Shown: positions 9,393 through 17,689 of the stretch, piece by piece
Layout: each line of letters opens with the position of its first letter
How positions within the stretch are numbered: the stretch's first letter is position 1
Assembly (NCBI GenBank): GCA_030158725.1
Contig: JAOASJ010000127.1
Span: forward strand, 35,511-99,510
Source of the DNA: Bacteroidia bacterium
Lineage (GTDB): Bacteria; Bacteroidota; Bacteroidia; NS11-12g; UBA955
Direction of reading: 5' to 3'
Length of the DNA stretch: 64,000 bases
Position numbers and translations under genes: made by a program
Notes under the pieces: generated by a model
What the model saw: only the letters and a program-made list of their open reading frames with translations
The model's database searches: none
Told to the model about the DNA's origin: nothing

Positions 9393-11015
9393 ATGCGCAG
9401 GCTAAACCAATATTTTTCTAGCATTATTCTTTTCATATTGATTCTGAATATGCAGTTGTTGCATGCGCAAGCAAAAAGAAAAGATATTGGCAAATTGGTA
9501 TTTGAGCGCACTTGTTTTGATGTTGTTCATTATGACATTCAGGTAAAGTTAAGTCCGAATGAAAAATTTATTTCAGGGAGTAACCGTATTGAATTTAAGA
9601 TGTTGGAAAACGCATCAAAAATTCAATTGGATTATACAAAGAACATGAACCTTGATAGTGCGAGGTTTATGGGCAAACCAATTGCATTTAAAAGAAAAGG
9701 CAATATACTCTTGTTTGATTTTCCCGCTGGCTTGCTTAAGAATTCAAGTTATACCTTGTTGCTTTATTTTTCAGGAAAACCATTGGAAGCGAAACTTGCC
9801 CCTTGGGATGGAGGCTTTGTTTGGCGTAAAGATAGAAATGGATACGATTGGGTTGGTTTGGCTTGCGAAGGACTAGGAGCCTCTGCTTGGCTGCCTTGTA
9901 AGGACCATTGGAGCGATGAGGCCGAAGGCGCTGATATAACTTTAATTGTACCAAAAGACCTTACTGGTGTTTCTAATGGAAAATTAATCGATGAAAAGAT
10001 TGTTGACAGTGCTTATAAAGCTTTTCATTGGAGAGTCGTTAACCCAATTAACAATTACAATATTAGCATCAATGTTGGACGCTATGTCAATTTTAAAGAT
10101 ACTTTCTCTGGCATCAATTTGCTCCCACTTTCATATTATGTCTTAGATTATAATTTAGCTTCTGCGGAAAAGCATTTTTTGCAGGTTCACGGTATGTTGG
10201 AAGCATTTGAACATTACTTTGGTCAATATCCTTTTAAAGACGATTCTTATAAATTGGTTGAGACACCTTATTGGGGCATGGAACACCAAAGTTGTATTGC
10301 TTATGGCAACAACTATAAGAACAACAGTTTTGGCTTTGATTTTATCATTATACATGAAAGCGGACATGAATGGTATGCAAACAGCATAACGGCATCTGAT
10401 GCTGCTGACATGTGGATACACGAGAGTTTTACAACTTATGCTGAAGCTTTATATTTAGAGTACAAGTCAAATAGAACCACCAGCACAGAATATCTATTAG
10501 GTCAGAAGAAGAAAATTGTTTCCAAACATCCTATGCAAGGTCCAAGAGGTGTTTTTTACCACGGTAGAACCGATAGTGATATTTATTATAAAGGTACCTG
10601 GATGCTAAATACCATGCGCAGTGTTTTAAACAACGATTCCTTATGGTTTGCTTGTTTAAAGGAAATGAATCTTAAATATTTTCATAAGATTGTTGGTACA
10701 GAAGAGATTATTCAATATTTCAATTCCAAAACAGCGTATAATTGGAATCTATTTTTCAAGCAATACTTATATGGCAAGAATATACCAGAGTTAGAAATAA
10801 AACAGCTTTTATTAGACAATGGGAATATTCGCTACACGCTAACATTAGAGTCTGATGTTAAGGATTTGAAACTTCCATTAAATATTAAGTTGCCCAATGG
10901 TCAAACAATTACTGTTGTTGTATCAGACAAATCTGTCGTGCTAGAATTGGATAAGCGCTTTGACCTCTATGCGTTTATTGAGGCCAATTATTTATTGCGA
11001 ATAGAACGCGAATAA
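9393..11015 (+). CDS. Secreted M1-family metallopeptidase
   Basis: A 540-residue zinc aminopeptidase-like protein with a signal peptide ending in LLHAQA. It has an N-terminal beta-sandwich domain and the catalytic domain containing HESGHEW (His321, Glu322, His325), with the third ligand Glu344 in WIHESF, the standard HExxH-x18-E arrangement. The exopeptidase GxMEN motif appears as the variant YWGMEHQS, so the asparagine that helps bind the substrate N-terminus is replaced by His. There is no T9SS C-terminal domain, so a periplasmic location is likely. ATG 9393 is preferred over the TTG just upstream at 9390. Confidence 0.85.
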   Translation: MRRLNQYFSSIILFILILNMQLLHAQAKRKDIGKLVFERTCFDVVHYDIQVKLSPNEKFISGSNRIEFKMLENASKIQLDYTKNMNLDSARFMGKPIAFKRKGNILLFDFPAGLLKNSSYTLLLYFSGKPLEAKLAPWDGGFVWRKDRNGYDWVGLACEGLGASAWLPCKDHWSDEAEGADITLIVPKDLTGVSNGKLIDEKIVDSAYKAFHWRVVNPINNYNISINVGRYVNFKDTFSGINLLPLSYYVLDYNLASAEKHFLQVHGMLEAFEHYFGQYPFKDDSYKLVETPYWGMEHQSCIAYGNNYKNNSFGFDFIIIHESGHEWYANSITASDAADMWIHESFTTYAEALYLEYKSNRTTSTEYLLGQKKKIVSKHPMQGPRGVFYHGRTDSDIYYKGTWMLNTMRSVLNNDSLWFACLKEMNLKYFHKIVGTEEIIQYFNSKTAYNWNLFFKQYLYGKNIPELEIKQLLLDNGNIRYTLTLESDVKDLKLPLNIKLPNGQTITVVVSDKSVVLELDKRFDLYAFIEANYLLRIERE

Positions 11016-11068
11016 TTTTTTTATTTCGGCATAGGGGTAAAACCAAATTCGATTGTCTTAAGGGTGTA

Positions 11069-13411
11069 ATGATGAAATACACACTTATTTTGGTTTTAGT
11101 TTTGAGCAGTTTTGACGCATGGTCACAAAACTTCACACAAAACATAAAAGGAACAGTTAGCGATAAAAATTTAATCAGTCCTATATCTGGCGTTAAGCTC
11201 ATTTTAAATGGGGATAGCAGCAATTTTGTATTAAGCGATTCAAATGGTTATTATGAATTTAAAAATGTGGCTGTTGGTCGCATTAAAATTTCAGCAACAC
11301 ATAAATATTACATAGAACAAAGCTTAAATAATTTATTGTTAAGCAGTGGAAAGGAATTGGTAGTAAACTTTCAATTAGAGGAACAAATTAAAGAGAAATC
11401 TTCTTTTGTTGTTCGCGGTAAAGCCAGTAAAATAAAGCCACTAAATGAAATGGCTACCGTAAGTACACGTACATTTTCAGTTGAAGAAACACAAAAATTT
11501 GCAGCGGCTATTAATGATCCTGCACGTATGGCAACATCCTTTGCAGGCGTTGTTGGTGCTGATGATGGCAATAATACCATTGTCATAAGAGGAAATTCCC
11601 CAACCGGTATGTTGTGGAGAATGGAGGGTATTGATATTCCGGGCCCCAATCACTTTTCTAGTTTTAATGGCAGTGGAGGCGGTATTTCCATTTTGAGTGC
11701 ACAGTTATTGGGTAACTCAGATTTTATGAGCAGTGCTTTTGCTGCAGAATATGGCAATGCTTTGAGTGGAGTGTTTGATTTAAGATTGAGAAAAGGCAAC
11801 AGCAAAAAGAGAGAATATACTTTACAAGCAGGATTTTTGGGACTCGATTTGGCAACTGAAGGACCCTTAAGTAAGAAGGGCGGAAGTTATTTGGTGAATT
11901 ACAGATATTCTACCCTAGGAATCATCAAACAACTCGGTATAAAAATAGGTGAAAGTTCTACCTTGTTTCAAGACATTGCCTACAACATTGCTTTACCTAA
12001 ATCTAAAATTGGCAGTATTAGTTTTTTCGGTTTTGCCGGAATTAGCACGCAATTGCAAAGCGCGAAAAAGGACTCTGCACTTTGGAAATTTCAATCAGAC
12101 CGTTACGATATTTATTATGGAAGCAATACCATAGCATCGGGCATGACCCATTTATTGAACATCAACAAAAGAAATACATTGAGGACAGTTGTTTTGTATT
12201 CGTCTAACATCATAACCGACAAAGGCGAATATTTAGAAAAGGATTACACCCATTTTTACACCCATTGGAAAAACAATATTGGCAATAGCAAATTGGCCTT
12301 GAGCAGTACCCTCAACCATAAGATAAACAACAAACTTCATTTAAGAACAGGGTTTATCGCCAATTATTGGGCTTTTAAAACCGAGCAAAGAGATTTAGAC
12401 AGCAATGGCCATTTAAGAACATTTTTAGACAGCAAAGACCAAACATATTATGCGCAAGGATTTGCCCAAGTTAAATGGAGATATAACAACAAATTGAATC
12501 TTTTTGCAGGCGTCCACAGCATGTATTTGGGATTAAATAAATCGAGCACTTTAGAACCAAGGCTTTCTGCCCGCTATGAACTTAATACAAAGCAAACAAT
12601 TACATTGGGCTATGGATTACACAGTCAATTGCAATTACCTGGTGTATATTTTACACAATTACAAACTGAAGCAGGGCAGAAGTATTTTCCAAATAAGAAT
12701 TTAGGATTTAGCAAAGCCCATCATTTTGTAGCAGGCTATGAATGGGTAATTAAAAACCATACCCGAATTAAACTAGAAACCTATTATCAGTATTTATTTA
12801 ATATACCCGTAGGCGTAGCAAACACAAGCACTTTTTCAACTTTAAATTTGAATTTTGGTCTTGTAAGTGAAGCATTAGTTAATAAAGGAAAGGGTAGGAA
12901 TTATGGTGTTGAATTAACTGCTGAGCGTTTTTTAAATAAAGGATTCTATTATATACTTTCGGCCTCTTTGTACAACAGTTCATACCAAACTTTGAGCAAC
13001 ACATGGTATAATACAAGATTTAATGGAAAGCATGCCTTGACATTCACAGGTGGTAAAGAAATAAAAATTAAAGGAGACAAGAAACTGTTTGGCATTAATA
13101 TAAAAACCACATGGTATGGTGGATTTAGACAAACACCTGTTGATGCAGCAATGTCACGCTTATATCAAACCACAATGTATGATGAGACCAAACCATTTAG
13201 CATACAATTGGCAAATTATTTCAGAACGGATTTGAAATTTTCCTACCGAATCAACCATTCAAAATACAACAGCATTTGGAGTTTAGACATTCAAAATGCG
13301 AGCAATAGACAAAACATTGGGGGCACTTATTACGATGTCAATAACGATGCCGTTAAAACTTGGTATCAAACCCCTTTAATCCCCGTTTTTAGTTACAAAC
13401 TTGAATTTTAA
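11069..13411 (+). CDS. TonB-dependent receptor with carboxypeptidase-like N-terminus
   Basis: A 780-residue outer-membrane receptor. After the signal peptide (ending DAWSQ) there is a CarboxypepD_reg-like beta-sandwich (about residues 25-105), a plug domain (VIRGNSPTGMLWRMEGIDI, about residues 165-190, and EYGNALSGVFDL) and a long 22-strand-type barrel ending in phenylalanine (FSYKLEF). It has no N-terminal STN domain, so it is not itself an obvious signal transducer. It is followed 23 bases later by a DUF2807 lipoprotein and then by an ECF sigma/FecR operon. The ligand is unknown. Confidence 0.85.
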   Translation: MMKYTLILVLVLSSFDAWSQNFTQNIKGTVSDKNLISPISGVKLILNGDSSNFVLSDSNGYYEFKNVAVGRIKISATHKYYIEQSLNNLLLSSGKELVVNFQLEEQIKEKSSFVVRGKASKIKPLNEMATVSTRTFSVEETQKFAAAINDPARMATSFAGVVGADDGNNTIVIRGNSPTGMLWRMEGIDIPGPNHFSSFNGSGGGISILSAQLLGNSDFMSSAFAAEYGNALSGVFDLRLRKGNSKKREYTLQAGFLGLDLATEGPLSKKGGSYLVNYRYSTLGIIKQLGIKIGESSTLFQDIAYNIALPKSKIGSISFFGFAGISTQLQSAKKDSALWKFQSDRYDIYYGSNTIASGMTHLLNINKRNTLRTVVLYSSNIITDKGEYLEKDYTHFYTHWKNNIGNSKLALSSTLNHKINNKLHLRTGFIANYWAFKTEQRDLDSNGHLRTFLDSKDQTYYAQGFAQVKWRYNNKLNLFAGVHSMYLGLNKSSTLEPRLSARYELNTKQTITLGYGLHSQLQLPGVYFTQLQTEAGQKYFPNKNLGFSKAHHFVAGYEWVIKNHTRIKLETYYQYLFNIPVGVANTSTFSTLNLNFGLVSEALVNKGKGRNYGVELTAERFLNKGFYYILSASLYNSSYQTLSNTWYNTRFNGKHALTFTGGKEIKIKGDKKLFGINIKTTWYGGFRQTPVDAAMSRLYQTTMYDETKPFSIQLANYFRTDLKFSYRINHSKYNSIWSLDIQNASNRQNIGGTYYDVNNDAVKTWYQTPLIPVFSYKLEF

Positions 13412-13434
13412 TACAACAAAAAAATAATCATCAT

Positions 13435-14169
13435 ATGAAACAAGTAATTTTTTATTTCAGCATTCTATTCATCATCATGTTAAGTGCAATATCATGCAGC
13501 AAAGACAGACACTGGATAAAAGGAGAAGGCGATAACGTTACAAACACAAGGTCAAGCAACAGCTTTACAGGTATTTCACTCTCAATTTCAGCAGATGTTG
13601 AATTGTATGAAGACAGTGTTTTTCGCATTGAACTCAATGGTCAACAAAACATTTTGGATGTTATAGAAACCAAAATTAAGGGCAATGATTTATGCATAGG
13701 TTTAGAGCGTTTTACCACCATTAGAAAGCACAATCCAATATTGATCCGTATTTACATGCCTAAGGTTGAGAATGTAGACGTTAGTGGCAGCGGAAACGTT
13801 AAGTGCAAGTCTTTCTTTAAGAGCCAAGTATTGACTTGCAATGTCAGTGGTTCAGGTAGCATTAATATTTCAGGTGATATTTCAGAATCTTTTATTGCCA
13901 ATATCAGTGGCTCAGGTGATATCAATATGGGCAGCACTGGGAATTGTAAGACAGGAAAATACACGGTTAGTGGATCTGGAAGTATCAATGCCGATTGGTT
14001 TAAAATCGATAATTTAGAATCTAATATCAGCGGCTCAGGCGATCAAAGGGTTTATGCGGTAAAAACTTTAGACGTGAAAATTTCAGGAAGTGGCGCGGTT
14101 TATTACAGAGGCAATCCTGTAATCAACAGCAATATTTCAGGAAGTGGAAAAATTAAATCATTGCAATAG
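13435..14169 (+). CDS. Head-GIN (DUF2807) lipoprotein
   Basis: A 244-residue lipoprotein (lipobox-like SAISC, cysteine about residue 21) made mainly of a DUF2807 domain. Its repeated ISGSG/VSGSG motifs, spaced about 20 residues apart, form a right-handed beta-helix in solved relatives. At least seven such turns can be counted between 13780 and 14150. The fold is known from putative auto-transporter adhesins and head-GIN proteins of Bacteroidota, but no activity is established. It sits between a TonB receptor and an ECF sigma factor. Confidence 0.8.
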   Translation: MKQVIFYFSILFIIMLSAISCSKDRHWIKGEGDNVTNTRSSNSFTGISLSISADVELYEDSVFRIELNGQQNILDVIETKIKGNDLCIGLERFTTIRKHNPILIRIYMPKVENVDVSGSGNVKCKSFFKSQVLTCNVSGSGSINISGDISESFIANISGSGDINMGSTGNCKTGKYTVSGSGSINADWFKIDNLESNISGSGDQRVYAVKTLDVKISGSGAVYYRGNPVINSNISGSGKIKSLQ

Positions 14170-14198
14170 TCCTCATTTTTAGTCGAACAGAATAGTAA

Positions 14199-14206
14199 TA
14201 TCTTTG
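14199..14206 (+). promoter_or_regulatory. -7 box of the ECF sigma factor operon
   Basis: TATCTTTG is a perfect TAnnTTTG match, 18 bases before the ATG at 14225. No clear TTTG is found at the usual distance. The in-frame TTG at 14204 lies inside this box, which argues against using it as the start codon. Confidence 0.5.
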
Positions 14207-14224
14207 TGTGAGAAAACAGAAGCA

Positions 14225-14767
14225 ATGAATCATTTTAACACCCATTCTGATTTTGAAACCGTATTTAAGCAGTATTACGAAGGACTATGTCGTTATGCTT
14301 CTATGTGGCTAAAAGATTCAGATGAATCAGAGGAAATAGTTCAATTGGTATTTGTGCAACTTTGGGAGAAAAGAGAAAGAATTCAAATCAGTACTTCTTT
14401 AAAATCGTATTTGTATAAATCGGTTTACCATTCAGCCATAAATACCATTAAACATCAAAAAATAAGAGAGGAATATTTACACATGAAACAGTCAGAGATT
14501 CAGGAAAGCGAACTACAATCTGAACAAAGTTTAAAAGAGCTAGAGACTCGAATTGAGAAAGCAATTAACACTTTGCCAGAGCAATGTAAATTGATATTTA
14601 GTATGAGCAGATTTGAAGATTTAAAGTATAGGGAAATTGCCGATATTTTGAATATTTCTATAAAGACAGTAGAGAATCAAATGGGAAAAGCATTGAAGTT
14701 AATGCGACACAATCTGTCAGACTTTTTAACCATACTCTTGGTGGTAATTTATTTTATTAAAAAGTAA
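14225..14767 (+). CDS. ECF-type RNA polymerase sigma factor (FecI-like)
   Basis: A 180-residue sigma-70-family factor. The sigma2 region (about residues 10-75) contains FKQYYEGLCRYA and SEEIVQLVFVQLWEKRE. The sigma4 region (about residues 115-170) contains INTLPEQCKLIFSMSRFE and the helix-turn-helix REIADILNISIKTVENQM. It has a short hydrophobic C-terminal tail (LTILLVVIYFIKK), which is unusual and could touch the membrane. Start at ATG 14225; the upstream TTG falls in the promoter. It is followed 4 bases later by its FecR-type anti-sigma partner. Confidence 0.9.
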   Translation: MNHFNTHSDFETVFKQYYEGLCRYASMWLKDSDESEEIVQLVFVQLWEKRERIQISTSLKSYLYKSVYHSAINTIKHQKIREEYLHMKQSEIQESELQSEQSLKELETRIEKAINTLPEQCKLIFSMSRFEDLKYREIADILNISIKTVENQMGKALKLMRHNLSDFLTILLVVIYFIKK

Positions 14768-14771
14768 AAAC

Positions 14772-15740
14772 ATGAACGAAGAATTAATTGTAAAGCACCT
14801 AGCCGGTGAAACAGAGGCACACGAAAATGCCCTGATACAGAATTGGATAAATTCATCCAAGGATAATGAAAAAATATTTAAAGAATACGAACGTATTTGG
14901 ACCAATTCAAAAGCCATCAAACAAGTTGGAAAAATTGATGTCGACAAAGCTTGGAGCAAAGTAAATACGCAAATCAGTCAAGAGAAAAAAGGGAAGGTAT
15001 TCCTACTCAATAAAACATGGCTTGCCGCAGCATCTTTGATACTGTTGCTTGGTGTTTCTTTTGCTTTGTACAATGTGTTTAAACAAGACCCAATGCTGCA
15101 TTTAAGCGCCAATGTTCAAGAAAACATTCAATACAAATTGGAGGATGGCACTGAAGTCATTTTGAGAGAAGGAAATTTCTCTTATCCTGAAAAATTTAAG
15201 AAGTCAGAACGCACTGTGGTTTTGGAAAATGGAACAGCCTTTTTTAAAGTAGCAAAAGATGCCTCTAAACCTTTTGTAATTGAGCTTGGACAAGCTAAAG
15301 TTACCGTATTGGGAACCCAGTTTGAATTGAGAAAATCTGCTTCAAGTATACAAGTTAGAGTGAAAGAAGGGAAAGTTAAATTTACTAGCCCAGATGGAGA
15401 ACGCATTTTGGTGGCCAATCAAGCGGTGAATTATATGCTTCAATCGCATGAAATTAAAGACGAAAAAATTAATGATGAAAACACTTTTTCATATGTAAGC
15501 AAACAATTGCATTTCAATGATCAGCCAATGCGTGAGGTTGTGGCAAGTTTGAACCAATATTACAAAGACAGACGCATTGTTTTAGGGTCGGAAATTGAAG
15601 CGTGTAAACTGAGTGCAAACTTTGAAGATGAGAAATTAGAGAATGTTTTGGCGGTGATAAAAGCCACTATGAATGTTGAGGTGTTTTGGGATCAAAAAAA
15701 CAATTGTTATAAAATAGAAGGAAAGGGGTGTACACCATGA
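14772..15740 (+). CDS. FecR-family anti-sigma factor
   Basis: A 322-residue single-pass inner-membrane regulator. The cytoplasmic N-terminus (about residues 1-80, including the family's HLAGET segment) should bind the sigma factor. One membrane helix lies near residues 84-104. The periplasmic part has the FecR domain (KLEDGTEVILREGN, then GTAFFKVAKD and VTVLGTQFELR) and a C-terminal DUF4974 (STN-like) domain from about residue 245. Its stop overlaps the ATG of the next gene in an ATGA junction, so the three genes from 14225 to 17686 form one coupled operon. Confidence 0.92.
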   Translation: MNEELIVKHLAGETEAHENALIQNWINSSKDNEKIFKEYERIWTNSKAIKQVGKIDVDKAWSKVNTQISQEKKGKVFLLNKTWLAAASLILLLGVSFALYNVFKQDPMLHLSANVQENIQYKLEDGTEVILREGNFSYPEKFKKSERTVVLENGTAFFKVAKDASKPFVIELGQAKVTVLGTQFELRKSASSIQVRVKEGKVKFTSPDGERILVANQAVNYMLQSHEIKDEKINDENTFSYVSKQLHFNDQPMREVVASLNQYYKDRRIVLGSEIEACKLSANFEDEKLENVLAVIKATMNVEVFWDQKNNCYKIEGKGCTP

Positions 15741-17686
15741 GAAAATTAATTATATGCTTGACCCTGCTTAGCTGTATAAATGGTCTTTTTGCACAATCTA
15801 ATATTGCCATATTGGAACGCAAAATATCAATTAAGGTTATTAAGCAAACCATGTCAAGGACTTTAGGCATAATAGAGGAAACCGCAAATTTTCATTTCTC
15901 TTACAACAGCAATGTTGTAAAAGGCAATAAGGTTGTAAGTATAATGGCTGAAAACCGCAGTGTACGCGAAATATTGGATCAGCTATTTAACCATGAACTT
16001 GTATACCAGCAAATCGGAGCACATTTAATTTTGCAAAAGAAACCCATTGCAAAAACCACCCAGATTGATGCAAGTACAGGTCAACCGAGCAAATACAATT
16101 ATTTAATTACTGGGTATATCAGAAATGCGCAAAGCGGCGATGGAATTGTAGGCAGCAGTATTTATGAAAAGCAAACGCTTTCTGGAACTGTTTCATCTGA
16201 TTATGGTTACTACCGTTTGGCAGTAGTTAGTAAGTCGCCTAGCATATATGTTAAGTATACCAAAAAAGACTATAGAGATACTTTGGTTAATGTGAAATTT
16301 CAAAACAATGGTTTAATAGAAATGCATATGAGTTTGCAGTCTATTTTTCCTTCAGAATTGCAAACAGAAACCGACAGCCCATTTGTGGCTTCTCCAATTA
16401 TTACTGATACTTTAAATACAGACAGCAACACGCAATCTGTTATTGCATGGAGTGATACAAATAGTGTAATTAAGAAAATCAAAATTGAAGATACCCGTGT
16501 TGGTAAATGGTTTGTTGGGACAGTACAAAAGTTAAATGAAAAAAACATACGCGATTCATTTCAGCGTGATTGGCAAATAAGTTTATTACCGGGCATTGGA
16601 ACCAATGGTGTTTTAAGTGGTTTGGTACAAAATAGATTGTCAATTAACTTGATTGGAGGGTATAATGGCAGTTTGGATGGTGCAGAGTTTGGAGGATTCC
16701 TGAATGTGCTAAAATCGACCATGCATGGGGCACAGTTTTCAGGATTTGGAAATGTGGTTGGAGGAGATGTGAATGGGGCTCAATTTGCAGGGTTTTTTAA
16801 CCACAATTTAAGCAGCATGAACGGCATTCAATGTGCAGGATTTTACAATATGAACCACGGCTATGTCAATGGCATTCAAATGGCAGGATTTATGAATTTA
16901 AATACCATGGGAATGGAAGGAATTCAAGGCGCAGGATTTATGAATGTAAGCAGAAGTATAAAGGGCATACAGGCGGCTGGGTTTATGAATTTAAGTGGCC
17001 TTACAACAGGTGTTCAAGTGGCGGGATTTATGAATGCCAGTGGAGGAAAATCAGAGTTATTTCAAGCGGCAGGATTTATGAATGTAGCCAATGAAATAAA
17101 GGGAATGCAAGTAGCAGGATTTTTAAATGTAGCTAGAAAAGTTCAAGGCATGCAATTGGGTATCATCAACATTGCCGATACGGTTAATGGATTTATGTTT
17201 GGTATTTTTAATTTTGTTAGAAATGGTCTGCATCAAATTGAATTTAGTGTTAACGAATCAAAGCAATACGGATTGGCTTATCGTTCTGGTATGGAGAAAT
17301 TACACAGCATAGCATTAATTAATACCCAAAGTTTAGATACTGATTCTGGAACCATAATAAGCTATGGTTATGGCTTGGGTTCAAACATAAAACTGAACAA
17401 ACACTTTTATATTAATGCAGCCTTAAGTTCAAGGCATATGACTATAGATTTTCGCTCAGACCATTTAAATTTGCATAACAGACTAGACCTTGGATTAGAA
17501 TATAGAATCTTCAAAGGCTTATCAATATTTGCTTCAGGGTCTTTAAATCATTTGATCAATGATAAAAATGATGGCAATTACCTTAAACATTTTAAAAACT
17601 TCGGAGCTGATGCAATTTGGTCGCACGAAGCAAGGTTTGCACAGAAAATATATACAGGATTTCAGTTTGGTATAAGGCTATTATAA
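15737..17686 (+). CDS. STN-domain protein with LA_2272-type surface repeats
   Basis: A 649-residue outer-membrane or surface protein. The parts in order are: a signal peptide (ending GLFAQ); an STN domain (about residues 28-105), the module that TonB transducers use to contact FecR; a CarboxypepD_reg-like sandwich (about residues 120-195); a low-complexity linker; and a block of GFxN repeats (ten clear copies such as QMAGFMNL and QAAGFMNV, plus LGIINI and FGIFNF) typical of LA_2272-family surface proteins. A C-terminal beta-rich region ends FGIRLL. No TonB plug or 22-strand barrel is present. ATG 15737 overlaps the fecR stop; an upstream GTG at 15728 is less likely. It is probably the signal input for this sigma/FecR pair (inference). 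Confidence 0.75.
   Translation: MRKLIICLTLLSCINGLFAQSNIAILERKISIKVIKQTMSRTLGIIEETANFHFSYNSNVVKGNKVVSIMAENRSVREILDQLFNHELVYQQIGAHLILQKKPIAKTTQIDASTGQPSKYNYLITGYIRNAQSGDGIVGSSIYEKQTLSGTVSSDYGYYRLAVVSKSPSIYVKYTKKDYRDTLVNVKFQNNGLIEMHMSLQSIFPSELQTETDSPFVASPIITDTLNTDSNTQSVIAWSDTNSVIKKIKIEDTRVGKWFVGTVQKLNEKNIRDSFQRDWQISLLPGIGTNGVLSGLVQNRLSINLIGGYNGSLDGAEFGGFLNVLKSTMHGAQFSGFGNVVGGDVNGAQFAGFFNHNLSSMNGIQCAGFYNMNHGYVNGIQMAGFMNLNTMGMEGIQGAGFMNVSRSIKGIQAAGFMNLSGLTTGVQVAGFMNASGGKSELFQAAGFMNVANEIKGMQVAGFLNVARKVQGMQLGIINIADTVNGFMFGIFNFVRNGLHQIEFSVNESKQYGLAYRSGMEKLHSIALINTQSLDTDSGTIISYGYGLGSNIKLNKHFYINAALSSRHMTIDFRSDHLNLHNRLDLGLEYRIFKGLSIFASGSLNHLINDKNDGNYLKHFKNFGADAIWSHEARFAQKIYTGFQFGIRLL
16672..17214 (+). 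repeat. In-frame tandem repeat encoding GFxN units
   Basis: Units of about 57-66 bases each carry a variant of gcaggatttatgaatg (for example near 16876, 16930, 17023 and 17068). Several neighbouring copies are almost identical at the DNA level, so unit number could change by recombination or slippage without breaking the frame. About 12 units are recognisable in the protein. Confidence 0.7.
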
Positions 17687-17689
17687 CAC

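Noticed and set aside
9390..9395. TTG at 9390 as the start of the M1 peptidase
   Set aside because: The ATG directly after it (9393) is the simpler start; the signal peptide is the same either way.
16831..17094. An alternative-frame peptide with regular GGxYE repeats inside the STN protein gene
   Set aside because: Its periodicity only mirrors the DNA repeats of the real frame; composition is not protein-like.
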